A stretch of 64,000 nt of DNA from Bordetella sp. FB-8 (GTDB taxonomy: Bacteria > Pseudomonadota > Gammaproteobacteria > Burkholderiales > Burkholderiaceae_B): the NCBI RefSeq assembly GCF_000382185.1, contig NZ_KB907784.1, positions 3,499,133 to 3,563,132 on the forward strand, given 5' to 3'. Below the pieces are notes generated by a model. It searched no databases. It worked only from the letters and a program-made list of their open reading frames with translations, and was not told the DNA's origin. Positions 9,619-18,504 of the stretch are shown piece by piece; position 1 is the first letter of the stretch; every line of letters begins with the position of its first letter. Made by a program: the position numbers and the translations under genes.

Positions 9619-10275
9619 TCAGCGGCCGATCACCGGCTGGCCTTCCAACCAGGGGTGTCTTGCCAGACGTTCGGCTTCGAAGGCCCGGATCTTGTCGGCA
9701 TGCTGCAGGGTCAGGCCGATGTCGTCCAGGCCATTGACCAGGCAGTGCTTGCGGAAGGGCTCGATATCGAAGGGCATGGCCTGGCCGCCGGGCGTGCGCA
9801 CGACCTGCTCGGGCAGATCGACGGTGAGCGTGTAGCCGGGGAAAGCCTTGACCTCGTCGAACAGCTTGGCAACCTCGAACTCCGACAGGATGATGGGCAA
9901 GAGACCGTTCTTGAAACTGTTGTTAAAGAAGATGTCGGCGTAGGACGGCGCGATGATGGCACGAAAACCGTATTGCGTAAGTGCCCAGGGCGCGTGCTCG
10001 CGGCTGGAGCCGCAGCCGAAGTTCTTGCGCGCCAACAAGATGGATGCACCCTGGTAGCGCGGCTGGTTGAGCACGAAGTCGGGGTTGAGCGCACGCTTGC
10101 TGTTGTCCATGCCCGGCTCGCCATGGTCGAGATAGCGCAGCTCGTCGAACAGGTTGGGGCCGAAGCCGGAGCGCTTGATCGACTTGAGGAATTGCTTGGG
10201 AATGATGAGGTCGGTGTCGACGTTCTCGCGGTCGAGCGGCGCCACCAGGCCTTGATGAGCGGTAAATGCTTGCAT
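9619..10275 (-). CDS. leuD: 3-isopropylmalate dehydratase small subunit
   Basis: Swivel subunit of isopropylmalate isomerase, working with LeuC. The 218-residue protein has the expected [15 protein letters not shown] opening and the conserved [14 protein letters not shown] segment. Its length fits the roughly 200-215-residue proteobacterial LeuD family. It lies 25 bases after leuC and is clearly in the same transcript. Confidence 0.97.
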   Translation of the reverse strand: MQAFTAHQGLVAPLDRENVDTDLIIPKQFLKSIKRSGFGPNLFDELRYLDHGEPGMDNSKRALNPDFVLNQPRYQGASILLARKNFGCGSSREHAPWALTQYGFRAIIAPSYADIFFNNSFKNGLLPIILSEFEVAKLFDEVKAFPGYTLTVDLPEQVVRTPGGQAMPFDIEPFRKHCLVNGLDDIGLTLQHADKIRAFEAERLARHPWLEGQPVIGR

Positions 10276-10300
10276 GATTCTTGATCCTGACGGGGGGGAT

Positions 10301-11704
10301 TTAACGCAGCGCGCGCACGTCGACGAAATGGCCGGCCACCGCGGCAGCGGCGGCCATGGCCGGACTCACAAGGTGGGTGCGTCCGCCCTGCCCCTGCCGG
10401 CCCTCGAAGTTACGGTTCGAGGTCGAAGCGCAACGCTCGCCCGGTTCGAGGCGGTCGGCGTTCATGGCCAGGCACATGGAGCAGCCCGGTTCGCGCCACT
10501 GGAAGCCCGCGGCGATGAAGATCTTGTCCAGGCCTTCGCGTTCGGCCTGCTGCTTGACCAGGCCCGAGCCCGGCACGACCAGCGCTTCCTTGACGTTTGC
10601 GGCCACGCGCCGTCCGCGCGCCACAGAAGCGGCCGCGCGCAGGTCTTCGATACGCGAGTTGGTGCAGGAGCCAATGAATACGCGGTCGACACGAATATCG
10701 GTGAGCGGCGTATTGGGTACGAGACCCATGTATTGCAGGGCGCGCTCCATACCGCTGCGGCGCACGTCGTCTTTTTCGCGATCGGGATCGGGGACGCGGC
10801 CGTCGACGGGCAGCACCATTTCGGGCGACGTACCCCAGGTGACCTGCGGCTTGATCTGTCGTGCATCGATCTCGACCACGCGGTCGAAGCTGGCGCCGGG
10901 ATCGCTGTGCAGCGTGCGCCAGTAGGCCACGGCCTGTTCCCACAGCACGCCGGCAGGCGCGAAGGGACGGCCTTTGAAGTATTCGACGGTCTTGTCGTCG
11001 ACGGCCACCATGCCCGAGCGCGCGCCCGCTTCGATGGCCATATTGCAGACAGTCATGCGGCCTTCGACGGACAGCGCGCTGATAGTGCTGCCGGCGAATT
11101 CGATGGCGTAGCCCGTGCCGCCCGCAGTGCCGATGATGCCGATGATGTGCAGCACCACGTCCTTGGCGGTGCAGCCGAAAGGCAGTTCGCCGTCGACCTT
11201 GATGAGCATGCTTTTGTTCTTTTTCATAAGCAGCGTCTGCGTGGCCAGCACGTGCTCGACCTCCGACGTGCCGATGCCGAAGGCCAGCGTAGCCAACGCG
11301 CCGTGGGTGCTGGTATGCGAGTCGCCACAGACTACAGTCATGCCCGGCAACGTAGCGCCCTGCTCGGGCCCGATGACGTGCACAATGCCCTGGCGCAGGT
11401 CGTTCATCTTGAATTCGGTGATGCCGAACTTGCCGCAATTGTCGTCGAGCGTGTCGACCTGCAGTTTAGAGATGGGATCGTCGATACCGCGGGCGCGGTT
11501 GACCGTGGGTACGTTGTGATCGGCCACGGCCAGATTGGCGCCGGTGCGCCAGGCCTTGCGGCCGGCAATGGTCAGACCCTCGAAAGCCTGAGGGCTGGTG
11601 ACCTCGTGCAGCAGGTGGCGGTCGATGTAGAGCAGGCAGGTGCCGTCGGATTCTTGATGAACGACGTGGGACTGCCAGAGTTTGTCGTAGAGGGTCTGGG
11701 CCAT
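10301..11704 (-). CDS. leuC: 3-isopropylmalate dehydratase large subunit
   Basis: [4Fe-4S] aconitase-family subunit that isomerises 2- to 3-isopropylmalate. The 467-residue protein carries the cluster cysteines in [13 protein letters not shown] and GCSMCLAMN, plus the [10 protein letters not shown] motif. I use the ATG at 11704 (MAQTLYDKL, as in the family); an in-frame TTG at 11716 is less likely. A candidate promoter lies at 11888-11916, giving a long leader of about 175 bases that contains hairpin repeat copy B. I saw no Leu-rich leader peptide in that leader. Confidence 0.97.
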   Translation of the reverse strand: MAQTLYDKLWQSHVVHQESDGTCLLYIDRHLLHEVTSPQAFEGLTIAGRKAWRTGANLAVADHNVPTVNRARGIDDPISKLQVDTLDDNCGKFGITEFKMNDLRQGIVHVIGPEQGATLPGMTVVCGDSHTSTHGALATLAFGIGTSEVEHVLATQTLLMKKNKSMLIKVDGELPFGCTAKDVVLHIIGIIGTAGGTGYAIEFAGSTISALSVEGRMTVCNMAIEAGARSGMVAVDDKTVEYFKGRPFAPAGVLWEQAVAYWRTLHSDPGASFDRVVEIDARQIKPQVTWGTSPEMVLPVDGRVPDPDREKDDVRRSGMERALQYMGLVPNTPLTDIRVDRVFIGSCTNSRIEDLRAAASVARGRRVAANVKEALVVPGSGLVKQQAEREGLDKIFIAAGFQWREPGCSMCLAMNADRLEPGERCASTSNRNFEGRQGQGGRTHLVSPAMAAAAAVAGHFVDVRALR

Positions 11705-11743
11705 GGCTGCACTCAATTGAGTTCTGTAAGGCCACCGCCGGAT

Positions 11744-11833
11744 TTGAGTTCTTGAGCCGCCGAGGCCGTCCTGCGCAATTGCGATGCTCGCCCACCGGGC
11801 TGTGCTTCGGATTGCTACGGGGACCTGGGCGCG
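11744..11833. repeat. Hairpin-forming intergenic repeat, copy B (leuC leader)
   Basis: Aligns without gaps to copy A at 9461-9550, with about 77 of 90 identical. Identity is highest in the first 20 bases, in ATGCTCGCCC, and in GGGCTGTGCTTCGGATTGCT. The outer stems are less well paired than in copy A. The three-base apical loop is ACC where copy A has GGT, that is, the reverse complement. It lies inside the predicted 5' leader of leuC. Confidence 0.75.
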
Positions 11834-11887
11834 CTGTCTGGTTCGATCGCGGCTGGGCTTGGGTTGCTGAAGGGTGTCTCCAGGCTA

Positions 11888-11916
11888 ATTATGCCCAGCG
11901 TCTCAAGCTAGTACAA
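11888..11916 (-). promoter_or_regulatory. Candidate promoter of leuC-leuD-leuB
   Basis: On the minus strand TTGTAC (11916-11911) and CATAAT (11893-11888) have a 17-base spacer. They lie about 30 bases beyond the aroC stop. Initiation near 11880 gives a leader of about 175 bases. Confidence 0.5.
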
Positions 11917-11945
11917 CGGAACTTATTATCCTAGTATTGATAGTG

Positions 11946-13010
11946 CTACTTTATGCCGCATTGCCCGCGGTGACGCAGCGCATGGTCGATCAGGACCAGG
12001 GCAAGCAAGGCCTCTGCAATCGGGGTGGCGCGGATGCCCACGCAGGGGTCATGGCGGCCCAGGGTCTGGACCATGACGGGTTCGCCGGCCCGGTTCACGG
12101 AGCGGCGCTCGACGCGAATGCTGGAGGTGGGCTTGATGGCCAGTGAGACACAGATGGGCTGTCCATTGGAAATCCCCCCCAGCACGCCGCCGTCGTGGTT
12201 GCTGGTGAAGCCCTCGGGCGTGATTTCGTCGCCGTGTTCGGAGCCGCGATGGGCGATGCTGGCAAAGCCGTCACCGATGGCCACGCCCTTGACCGCGTTC
12301 AAGCCCATCATTGCATGGGCGATGTCGGCGTCGAGTTTGTCGTAAAGGGGTTCGCCCCAGCCGGCGGGCACGGACTCGGCCAGGACTTCAATGCGCGCGC
12401 CGACCGAATCGCCGTCGCGGCGCAACAGGTCCATATAGGCTTCGAGCTGGGGCACGATGCCGGCATTGGGTGCGTAGAAGGCATTGGCGCCCACCGCGTC
12501 CCAGGACTCGAACGGGATCTCGATAGGGCCTAGCTGACTCATGTAACCGCGCACTGCGACGCCGTATTCGCGCGCCAGCCATTTCTTGGCAATCGCGCCA
12601 GCGGCAACCGTGGGCGCAGTCAGGCGGGCCGAGGAGCGGCCGCCACCACGCGGGTCCCGCACGCCGTATTTCTTCCAATAGCTGTAATCGGCGTGACCGG
12701 GACGGAAAGTGTCCAGGAGATTGTTGTAGTCCTTGCTGCGCTGGTCGGTGTTGCGAATGAGCAGGCCGATGGGCGTGCCGGTGGTCACGCCCTCGAATAC
12801 GCCCGACAGGATCTCGACCTGATCGGCTTCCTGGCGCTGGGTTACGTGGCGCGAGGTACCGGGACGGCGGCGGTCCAGTTCGGCTTGCATGTCGGCCGCC
12901 TCAAGCGGCATGCCCGGCGGGCAACCGTCGACCACACAGCCTATGGCCGAGCCGTGCGATTCGCCGAAGTTGGTGACGCAGAAAAGAGTGCCTAGAGTAT
13001 TGCCGGACAT
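11946..13010 (-). CDS. aroC: Chorismate synthase
   Basis: Last step of the shikimate pathway: EPSP to chorismate, requiring reduced FMN. The 354-residue protein has the signatures [12 protein letters not shown] near the N-terminus and [15 protein letters not shown] in the middle, with [14 protein letters not shown] later. It starts 10 bases after the selO stop, so the two are probably co-transcribed. Confidence 0.97.
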   Translation of the reverse strand: MSGNTLGTLFCVTNFGESHGSAIGCVVDGCPPGMPLEAADMQAELDRRRPGTSRHVTQRQEADQVEILSGVFEGVTTGTPIGLLIRNTDQRSKDYNNLLDTFRPGHADYSYWKKYGVRDPRGGGRSSARLTAPTVAAGAIAKKWLAREYGVAVRGYMSQLGPIEIPFESWDAVGANAFYAPNAGIVPQLEAYMDLLRRDGDSVGARIEVLAESVPAGWGEPLYDKLDADIAHAMMGLNAVKGVAIGDGFASIAHRGSEHGDEITPEGFTSNHDGGVLGGISNGQPICVSLAIKPTSSIRVERRSVNRAGEPVMVQTLGRHDPCVGIRATPIAEALLALVLIDHALRHRGQCGIK

Positions 13011-13020
13011 GAAAAAGACC

Positions 13021-14493
13021 TCAAGAAGAGCAGCTCACTTCGATGCCTGCTGCCCAGTCGGGCGGCAGATTAGCATAGCGCTCGAAGCCCGGCCGGTCGG
13101 TGCAGGGATCGGCCAGCAGCATGAGCAATGTGTCGATTTCCGACGCATCGCCCTCTTGGGCCGAACGGATGGCCAGTTCGGCCAGGTGGTTGCGCAGGAC
13201 GTAGCGCGGGTTGGTGCGGTCCATGGCCGCCGCGCGCTCGGCAGTTGCCCTGTCTTCGCTTGCGTGCCGCGCCAGCAGGCGCTGCAGCCAGGCCTGAGCG
13301 GCAGGCCTGTCGATGAAAAGATCGAGAAAGCCTTGCTGCGCGCCGCGCACCGCGTCGGACAGCCGGCGAAAGCTCAGGGTGAAATCGGCGCGGTTGGCGT
13401 GCATGAGGCGCAGCAAGTCGTCGACCAAGGATTCGTCGCCTTCCTGCCATTGCGCCATGCCCAGCTTGGTTGCCATGCGCTTGCCGAATGCATCGGCAAA
13501 CTCGGGTTCGTATCCGTCAAGCACGCCGCGCAGCGCGTCGGTGTCCGGTATCAGCGCGTGCAAGGCACCGGCCAGGCGGTAGAGATTCCACAACCCCGCC
13601 GAGGGCTGGCGGTTCCACGCGTAGCGTCCTTGCGCATCGGTGTGGTTGCAAATGTGGTCGGTCTGAAAAGCATCCATGAAGCCGTATGGACCGTAGTCCA
13701 GCGTCAGCCCCAGGATGGACATATTGTCGGTGTTCATGACGCCATGGCAGAAGCCCACCGTCTGCCAGTCGGCCATGAGCCGCGCCGTGCGGCGCGTGAC
13801 GGCCTCCAGCAAGGCCAGCAAGGGGCCGTGCTCGCCCGGCGCCTCGCGGCATTCAGGATAGAACTTGCCTATGACGTAGTCGGCAAGGATGCGCAGCAGT
13901 TCGGGACGATCGTTGAGGCCCCAGTGTTCGAAGGATCCGAACCGCACGAAGCTGGGCGCCATACGCGTAACCACGGCGGCGGTTTCCATGGTTTCGCGCG
14001 CGACAGGTTCGTCGGATACGACTAGCGCCAGCGCACGCGTGGTCGGAATACCCAGGCCGTGCATGGCCTCGCCGGCCAGATATTCGCGCACCGAGGAGCG
14101 CAGCACGGCCCGTCCGTCGCCCATGCGCGAGTAGGGGGTGCGGCCCGCGCCCTTGAGCTGCAGTTCCCAATTGCCCGCCGGACCTTGCACCTCGCCCAGC
14201 AGGTGCGCCCTGCCATCGCCCAGTTGCCCAGCCCAGACCCCGAATTGATGGCCGCTGTAGACGGCCGACAGCGTATCCCCGCCAGGCAACGGCGCGGCGC
14301 CGGAACACACCGCGAGAAACTGCGGCGTAGCCAAGACAGAGGGAGGCAGGCCGATCAGTTCGGCAGCGGCGGCATTGGCATGCAGCAGCCGCGGCGCTTG
14401 CAGCGGACGCGGCGAGAGCCGCGTGTAGAAATCGGCCGGCAAAGCCGCGAAGGTATTATCCGTGGCCAAGTCGGCCAAACATGAGATAGTCAT
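13021..14493 (-). CDS. selO: SelO/YdiU-family protein adenylyltransferase (AMPylator)
   Basis: The family is a pseudokinase-fold enzyme that transfers AMP from ATP to protein hydroxyl groups and is linked to redox stress. The 490-residue protein shows the signature segments [16 protein letters not shown] and [18 protein letters not shown], the [20 protein letters not shown] active-site region and [12 protein letters not shown] near the end. It ends VSCSS. That C-terminal cysteine sits where eukaryotic SelO has selenocysteine. Its position upstream of aroC says little about targets. Confidence 0.93.
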   Translation of the reverse strand: MTISCLADLATDNTFAALPADFYTRLSPRPLQAPRLLHANAAAAELIGLPPSVLATPQFLAVCSGAAPLPGGDTLSAVYSGHQFGVWAGQLGDGRAHLLGEVQGPAGNWELQLKGAGRTPYSRMGDGRAVLRSSVREYLAGEAMHGLGIPTTRALALVVSDEPVARETMETAAVVTRMAPSFVRFGSFEHWGLNDRPELLRILADYVIGKFYPECREAPGEHGPLLALLEAVTRRTARLMADWQTVGFCHGVMNTDNMSILGLTLDYGPYGFMDAFQTDHICNHTDAQGRYAWNRQPSAGLWNLYRLAGALHALIPDTDALRGVLDGYEPEFADAFGKRMATKLGMAQWQEGDESLVDDLLRLMHANRADFTLSFRRLSDAVRGAQQGFLDLFIDRPAAQAWLQRLLARHASEDRATAERAAAMDRTNPRYVLRNHLAELAIRSAQEGDASEIDTLLMLLADPCTDRPGFERYANLPPDWAAGIEVSCSS

Positions 14494-14612
14494 GGTGCCA
14501 TTATCGCCCCCCGCGCCGCCTCGGGTGCCATCCCGATTTGGAAGAACCCGCCAGGCGGGCGCACAATAGTCGCATAGCCGGGTTCACAGAAAACCTGGGG
14601 GAGGAAACGACC

Positions 14613-15071
14613 ATGCTTAAAGTCACAGAAATCCTGCGCGTCAAAGGCAACACCCTGTACACCGGCACGCCCGACATGCCGGTATCGGAGGCCATCCGCA
14701 CCATGAGCGAGCGCGACATCGGCTCGATGGTCATCATGGAAAGCGGAACGCTGGTCGGTATGCTTACCTTCCGCGAAATCATCCGTCTGCTCCACAGCCA
14801 GCGCGAGGTCGGCGACACCACTGTGCGCGCCATCATGGACGACGCGCCGGTGAGCGTATCGCCCAATACCGACGCCGATGAACTGCGCCGCCTGATGCTG
14901 GAAAACCATGCCCGCTATATTCCCGTGATGGACGGTCCCGTCCTGATGGGCGTGATCTCTTTCTACGACGTGGCCCATGCTGTCGTGGCGGCGCAGGAAT
15001 TCGAGAACAATATGCTCAAAGCCTATATACGCGACTGGCCAACCGACAGCGAGGAACAGGCGCGGGCCTGA
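14613..15071 (+). CDS. Tandem CBS-domain protein
   Basis: A 152-residue cytoplasmic protein made of two CBS modules (approximately residues 15-70 and 80-140) and nothing else. Such pairs bind adenine nucleotides or related ligands and act as energy or redox sensors. Visible marks are SEAIRTMSERDIGSMVIME with LVGMLTFREI in the first module, and DELRRLMLENHARYIPV with LMGVISFYDV in the second. The GGGGGAGG site at 14597-14604 decides this start over the upstream in-frame ATG at 14538. The binding partner is unknown. Confidence 0.85.
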   Translation: MLKVTEILRVKGNTLYTGTPDMPVSEAIRTMSERDIGSMVIMESGTLVGMLTFREIIRLLHSQREVGDTTVRAIMDDAPVSVSPNTDADELRRLMLENHARYIPVMDGPVLMGVISFYDVAHAVVAAQEFENNMLKAYIRDWPTDSEEQARA

Positions 15072-15095
15072 AGCCGGCATCGCAATTGCCCGGCC

Positions 15096-15773
15096 TCATT
15101 CCGTCAAGGCCAGCGAGTACTGGCGGTATGCACTGTAAACCAGGCCGCACGCTCCGGTGAGCGCGGCCGGGATCAATATTGCGTGCTCCTGCATGCGCCC
15201 GAACAACAGCGCGCCAAAGGCGCTACCCAGCATGAAGGTCGTCGCCACCACAATGCACACGCGCAGGCGCAGCATGTCCACCGGCAGGCCCCGCAGTAAG
15301 TGCCCGAGGTAAATGCCCAGGTCGGTAAAGATCCCGGTCACATGCGTGGTTCGAATCAGCGCCCCGCTGTAGGCGCTGACCATGCCGTTCTGCAGGCCCA
15401 TCGCGGCCGACGCCAGGTAGAGTCCCAGCGAGTCGGACGCATCCAGAAACGGCACGGCAGAGAAAAGCAGCAGCGACTCAAGCACCAGGGCGACGCCATA
15501 GCGCCTACCGAGCTTCAAAGTGCTTTGCTGGACGATCATGCCGCTGAGCATGGTGCCGAGCACGAATGCCCCGATGGCCAGCGCCCAGTGCAGTATCTCG
15601 CCGCCCTGTGCAGCGCCCAGCGCAATGCCCAGCAGACTGGTATTGCCGGTCATATTGCTGATGGACTCGTGGCGGAAACCGAGATAACCGACCGCATTGA
15701 CCAAGCCGGCGATGAAGGCCAGCCCCCCTGTGCCAAACCAGGCCCAGCGTGGCAATTGGCGTAACCATGGCAT
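15096..15773 (-). CDS. YoaK/DUF1275-family membrane protein
   Basis: A 225-residue inner-membrane protein with about six hydrophobic segments and the family motifs AGLVNAVGYLGF, SNMTGNTSLLG and GLQNGMVSAYSGALIRTTHVTG. The function of the family is not established; transport is presumed. A GGAGG site lies 11 bases before the start. It converges with the CBS gene across 24 bases. Confidence 0.85.
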   Translation of the reverse strand: MPWLRQLPRWAWFGTGGLAFIAGLVNAVGYLGFRHESISNMTGNTSLLGIALGAAQGGEILHWALAIGAFVLGTMLSGMIVQQSTLKLGRRYGVALVLESLLLFSAVPFLDASDSLGLYLASAAMGLQNGMVSAYSGALIRTTHVTGIFTDLGIYLGHLLRGLPVDMLRLRVCIVVATTFMLGSAFGALLFGRMQEHAILIPAALTGACGLVYSAYRQYSLALTE

Positions 15774-15815
15774 GAATTCAAATCCTCCAGCGCAAGTCAG
15801 TATTGCTTCATAGTA

Positions 15816-17342
15816 TCAAGTGATCGCCGCCCGATTCGCGCACGAGAAACGCCTGACGCAATTTCTGCCCGCCGCCTTGGCATCGTAGAGCGCCTCGTCG
15901 GCCATGCCGATGAGCGTCTGCGGGGTTACGCCGCTACCGCTGGCGCCAGCGACACCGATGCTGACCGTGACGAATTCGGTCGGGCCGCCGGAATGCTCGA
16001 TCGCAAGATTCTCGATGCTTGCGCGGACCTGCTCGGCGATCGCGACCGCCTGCTCCAAGTCAGTCCCCTCGAGGATCGCGACGAACTCTTCGCCTCCGTA
16101 CCGTGCGAAATGGTCTGTCGATCGCTGCAGCGTTTTGCGCGCGGCGTCGGTCACGCGCCTCAATACGTCGTCACCTGCCTGATGCCCATAGGTGTCGTTG
16201 TACGACTTGAATTTATCGAGATCGAAAAACAACAGAGATACTGGCGAACCCGTGCGCTTCGAGAGTGCGCAGGCCTTCTGCAACGACCGGTCGAAGGTGC
16301 CCCTGTTGTCCAGTCCCGTCAAAGAATCCAGATGCGCCTGGCGGCGCAGTTCGAGCTCGGACAGCCGACGCTGCCGCAGTTCGCGCGCGAACAGAAAAGC
16401 CGTGGGCATGACCAACAGGCCAAAAATCAGCCCCAGCAGAGACACAAGCAGGGAACGTTTTTTCCAGTCCGCGAGTATTTCGGTCTTCGCGGGAGCGATA
16501 TCGACGATCATCGGGAGGTTCTGGAGCCGCCTGAAAACGTGCAGACGCTTTACGCCATCGACGGTGCTCGTTCCCCACAACGATCCGGATTGCTCGCGCA
16601 GCAACTTCTGGAAGACCGGACTGGAGCGGAAATTGCGCCCGACCTGGGCTAGATCGTAAGGCACTGTCGCCAGCAGACTGCCATCGGTCATGAGGATCGC
16701 AGCTATCCCGGATCGCTTCAGGTCGATGCCCTGGAGCAGCGCTCGGAAGTAATCGGCATTTATCGTGCCGATCACGACACCGGCGAAACTGCCATCGGGC
16801 GCGCCGACTCGGCGGCTGACGGTGATTTCATAGGCACCAGGGCGACGCCGGGAAAGATGCGGCGGACTCATCCAGAAATCGAGCCGCGGGTCTTGTTTGT
16901 GCACCAGGTAGGACTTGCGATCGGATAGATCGTCATTCGGCGAAGCGTCGGCGGCCGACGAATCGGCAACGACCCGTCCTTGCGCGTTCAGCAGAACGAG
17001 GGTGCCGAAGTACTGTGCAGTGGCTGAGTTGTCAAAGAGAACCGCATTGCGCAAGTCCGCGGGCAGGGACATTATTCTGGCGTTGTGAGCGCCATTGATC
17101 ACCGCCTGCAACGACAAATTGTAGGAATTGAAGGAGCGTTCCAGGTCCCTGTCAATCGCCTGCAGCAAATTGCGCGAACTTTGTCTGGCCAGATAAATGG
17201 CGTCGACATAAGACTGATAGACGATCAAGCCGCAAAGGGCGACCACGCCTGCCCAGAGGGCTATCGCGCATGCGATCACCCCGCCGGGCGTGAGCATGCG
17301 CGCAATCAAGGCAAGCAGGAACTTTGCGGTTTTGTGAAGCAT
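15816..17342 (-). CDS. Membrane-anchored sensor diguanylate cyclase
   Basis: Makes cyclic di-GMP from two GTP. The 508-residue protein has an N-terminal membrane helix, a periplasmic Cache-like sensor domain (approximately residues 45-295) with an RRVGAPDGSFAGVVIGTIN segment typical of dCache/PAS-like folds, a second membrane helix (LLVSLLGLIFGLLVMPTAFL) and a C-terminal GGDEF domain. The active-site motif is GGEEF. An RSTD sequence lies exactly five residues before it, matching the RxxD inhibitory site, so product inhibition is expected. The ATG at 17342 (AGGGG just upstream) avoids the overlap with dusA that a start at 17429 would need. Confidence 0.9.
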   Translation of the reverse strand: MLHKTAKFLLALIARMLTPGGVIACAIALWAGVVALCGLIVYQSYVDAIYLARQSSRNLLQAIDRDLERSFNSYNLSLQAVINGAHNARIMSLPADLRNAVLFDNSATAQYFGTLVLLNAQGRVVADSSAADASPNDDLSDRKSYLVHKQDPRLDFWMSPPHLSRRRPGAYEITVSRRVGAPDGSFAGVVIGTINADYFRALLQGIDLKRSGIAAILMTDGSLLATVPYDLAQVGRNFRSSPVFQKLLREQSGSLWGTSTVDGVKRLHVFRRLQNLPMIVDIAPAKTEILADWKKRSLLVSLLGLIFGLLVMPTAFLFARELRQRRLSELELRRQAHLDSLTGLDNRGTFDRSLQKACALSKRTGSPVSLLFFDLDKFKSYNDTYGHQAGDDVLRRVTDAARKTLQRSTDHFARYGGEEFVAILEGTDLEQAVAIAEQVRASIENLAIEHSGGPTEFVTVSIGVAGASGSGVTPQTLIGMADEALYDAKAAGRNCVRRFSCANRAAIT

Positions 17343-17355
17343 TTGCCCCTGGACC

Positions 17356-18381
17356 TCATGTTGACCAACTCTGGACTCTGGCCGGCTCAGGCTCGTCGCG
17401 CCGGCCCTGAAGGCTGCGCCAGGCTTCATAGATCAGGCCAGGATCATTGGCAGCCAGGCGCGCCGGATCCGACAACATGCGCCGCCAGCGGCGCGCGCCC
17501 GCCAGTCCGTTGACCAGGCCCAGCATGGGACGGACCATGATGCGCAAAGGCACGCCCGCAGCCACCTGGCGAGTGGCATAGGCGGTCATGGCATCGACCA
17601 CCTGCGCATCCGATGGCAGGCGCACCGAAGGCCAGAGCCGCAAGGACATCTCGGACAGCACGCGCGGGGTATGCCAGGCGGCGCGGCCCAGCATCACGCC
17701 ATCAAAGCCCGCACCGTCCTCCTGCGCTTGCAGCGCGTCGGCCAGGCCGCCGTTGAGCACGACCACGCAGTCGGGAAAATCCCGCTTGAGCTGCATGGCC
17801 AGGTCATAGCGCAACGGCGGAATGTCGCGGTTCTCCTTGGGCGAAAGGCCCTTGAGCACGGCGTTGCGAGCATGCACCACGAACACGCGGCAGCCTGCGT
17901 CGTAGATCTTGCCAACGAAATCGCGCACGAAACCGTAGGACTCATCGTAGTCCAGCCCCAGGCGATGCTTGACCGTGACAGGAATGTCGACGGCGTCCTG
18001 CATGGCCTTGACGCAATCGGCGACCAGTTCGGGTTCGGCCATCAGGCAGGCGCCGAAGGCGCCCTTTTGCACCCGTTCGGACGGACAGCCGCAGTTGAGG
18101 TTGATCTCATCGTAGCCCCATTGCCGGCCCAGTCTGGCCGACCTGGCCAGTGCGTCGGGTTCGCTGCCGCCCAGTTGCAGGGCCACGGGATGCTCGGCCT
18201 GATCGAAGTCCAGATGACGCGCGACATCGCCGTGCAACAGCGCGCCGGTAGTGATCATTTCGGTATAGAGCCGAGCGCGCGGCGCCAGCAGCCGATGGAA
18301 ATAACGGCAGTGACGGTCGGTGACGTCGATCATGGGCGCAACGGTCAGGCGCCATGCGTCGGAAGCGGCAAGAAAGCTCAT
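17356..18381 (-). CDS. dusA: tRNA-dihydrouridine(20/20a) synthase
   Basis: FMN enzyme that reduces uridines 20/20a in the tRNA D-loop. The 341-residue protein shows [17 protein letters not shown] at the start (DusA type), the catalytic cysteine in [20 protein letters not shown], and a C-terminal helical extension. It is divergent from acnB across 123 bases. The diguanylate cyclase follows 13 bases downstream and may share its transcript. Confidence 0.95.
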   Translation of the reverse strand: MSFLAASDAWRLTVAPMIDVTDRHCRYFHRLLAPRARLYTEMITTGALLHGDVARHLDFDQAEHPVALQLGGSEPDALARSARLGRQWGYDEINLNCGCPSERVQKGAFGACLMAEPELVADCVKAMQDAVDIPVTVKHRLGLDYDESYGFVRDFVGKIYDAGCRVFVVHARNAVLKGLSPKENRDIPPLRYDLAMQLKRDFPDCVVVLNGGLADALQAQEDGAGFDGVMLGRAAWHTPRVLSEMSLRLWPSVRLPSDAQVVDAMTAYATRQVAAGVPLRIMVRPMLGLVNGLAGARRWRRMLSDPARLAANDPGLIYEAWRSLQGRRDEPEPARVQSWST

Positions 18382-18404
18382 CGAAAAATTATCGCATTTT
18401 TTAT

Positions 18405-18425
18405 GTCTTATATAAGATATAAGAC
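18405..18425. promoter_or_regulatory. Inverted-repeat operator upstream of acnB / dusA
   Basis: GTCTTATA (18405-18412) and TATAAGAC (18418-18425) are perfect inverted repeats around a 5-base centre. Inside lies a second perfect palindrome, CTTATATAAG (18407-18416). The site ends 2 bases before the acnB -35 box and about 24 bases before the dusA start, so one factor could affect both genes. It looks like a GntR-type operator, but the regulator is not in the window. Confidence 0.6.
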
Positions 18426-18427
18426 TA

Positions 18428-18456
18428 TTGTCATTACGGCGGCTTCCCTCTACAAT
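18428..18456 (+). promoter_or_regulatory. Candidate sigma70 promoter of acnB
   Basis: TTGTCA (18428-18433) and TACAAT (18451-18456) with a 17-base spacer. Each matches five of six consensus positions. Initiation near 18463 gives a leader of about 42 bases. Confidence 0.65.
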
Positions 18457-18504
18457 GGCGGCCGATCATCATCTCTCCAACCCACTTTTTTACGCAGGCT
18501 CACC

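Noticed and set aside
7996..10284. Very long open frame (762 codons) on the plus strand over leuB and leuD
   Set aside because: It is antisense to two certain genes. Its residues (rich in Gly, Arg, Gln and His) show no domain, as expected for GC-rich antisense frames.
10274..11755. 493-codon plus-strand frame over leuC
   Set aside because: Antisense shadow of leuC with no recognisable fold or ribosome site.
15334..15360. GTGGTTCGAATC segment resembling a tRNA T-arm
   Set aside because: It lies inside the YoaK-family gene and no cloverleaf can be formed around it.
17671..18504. N-terminal extension of the acnB frame
   Set aside because: It runs antisense through dusA and across the acnB promoter; family length and the mapped domains begin at 18505.
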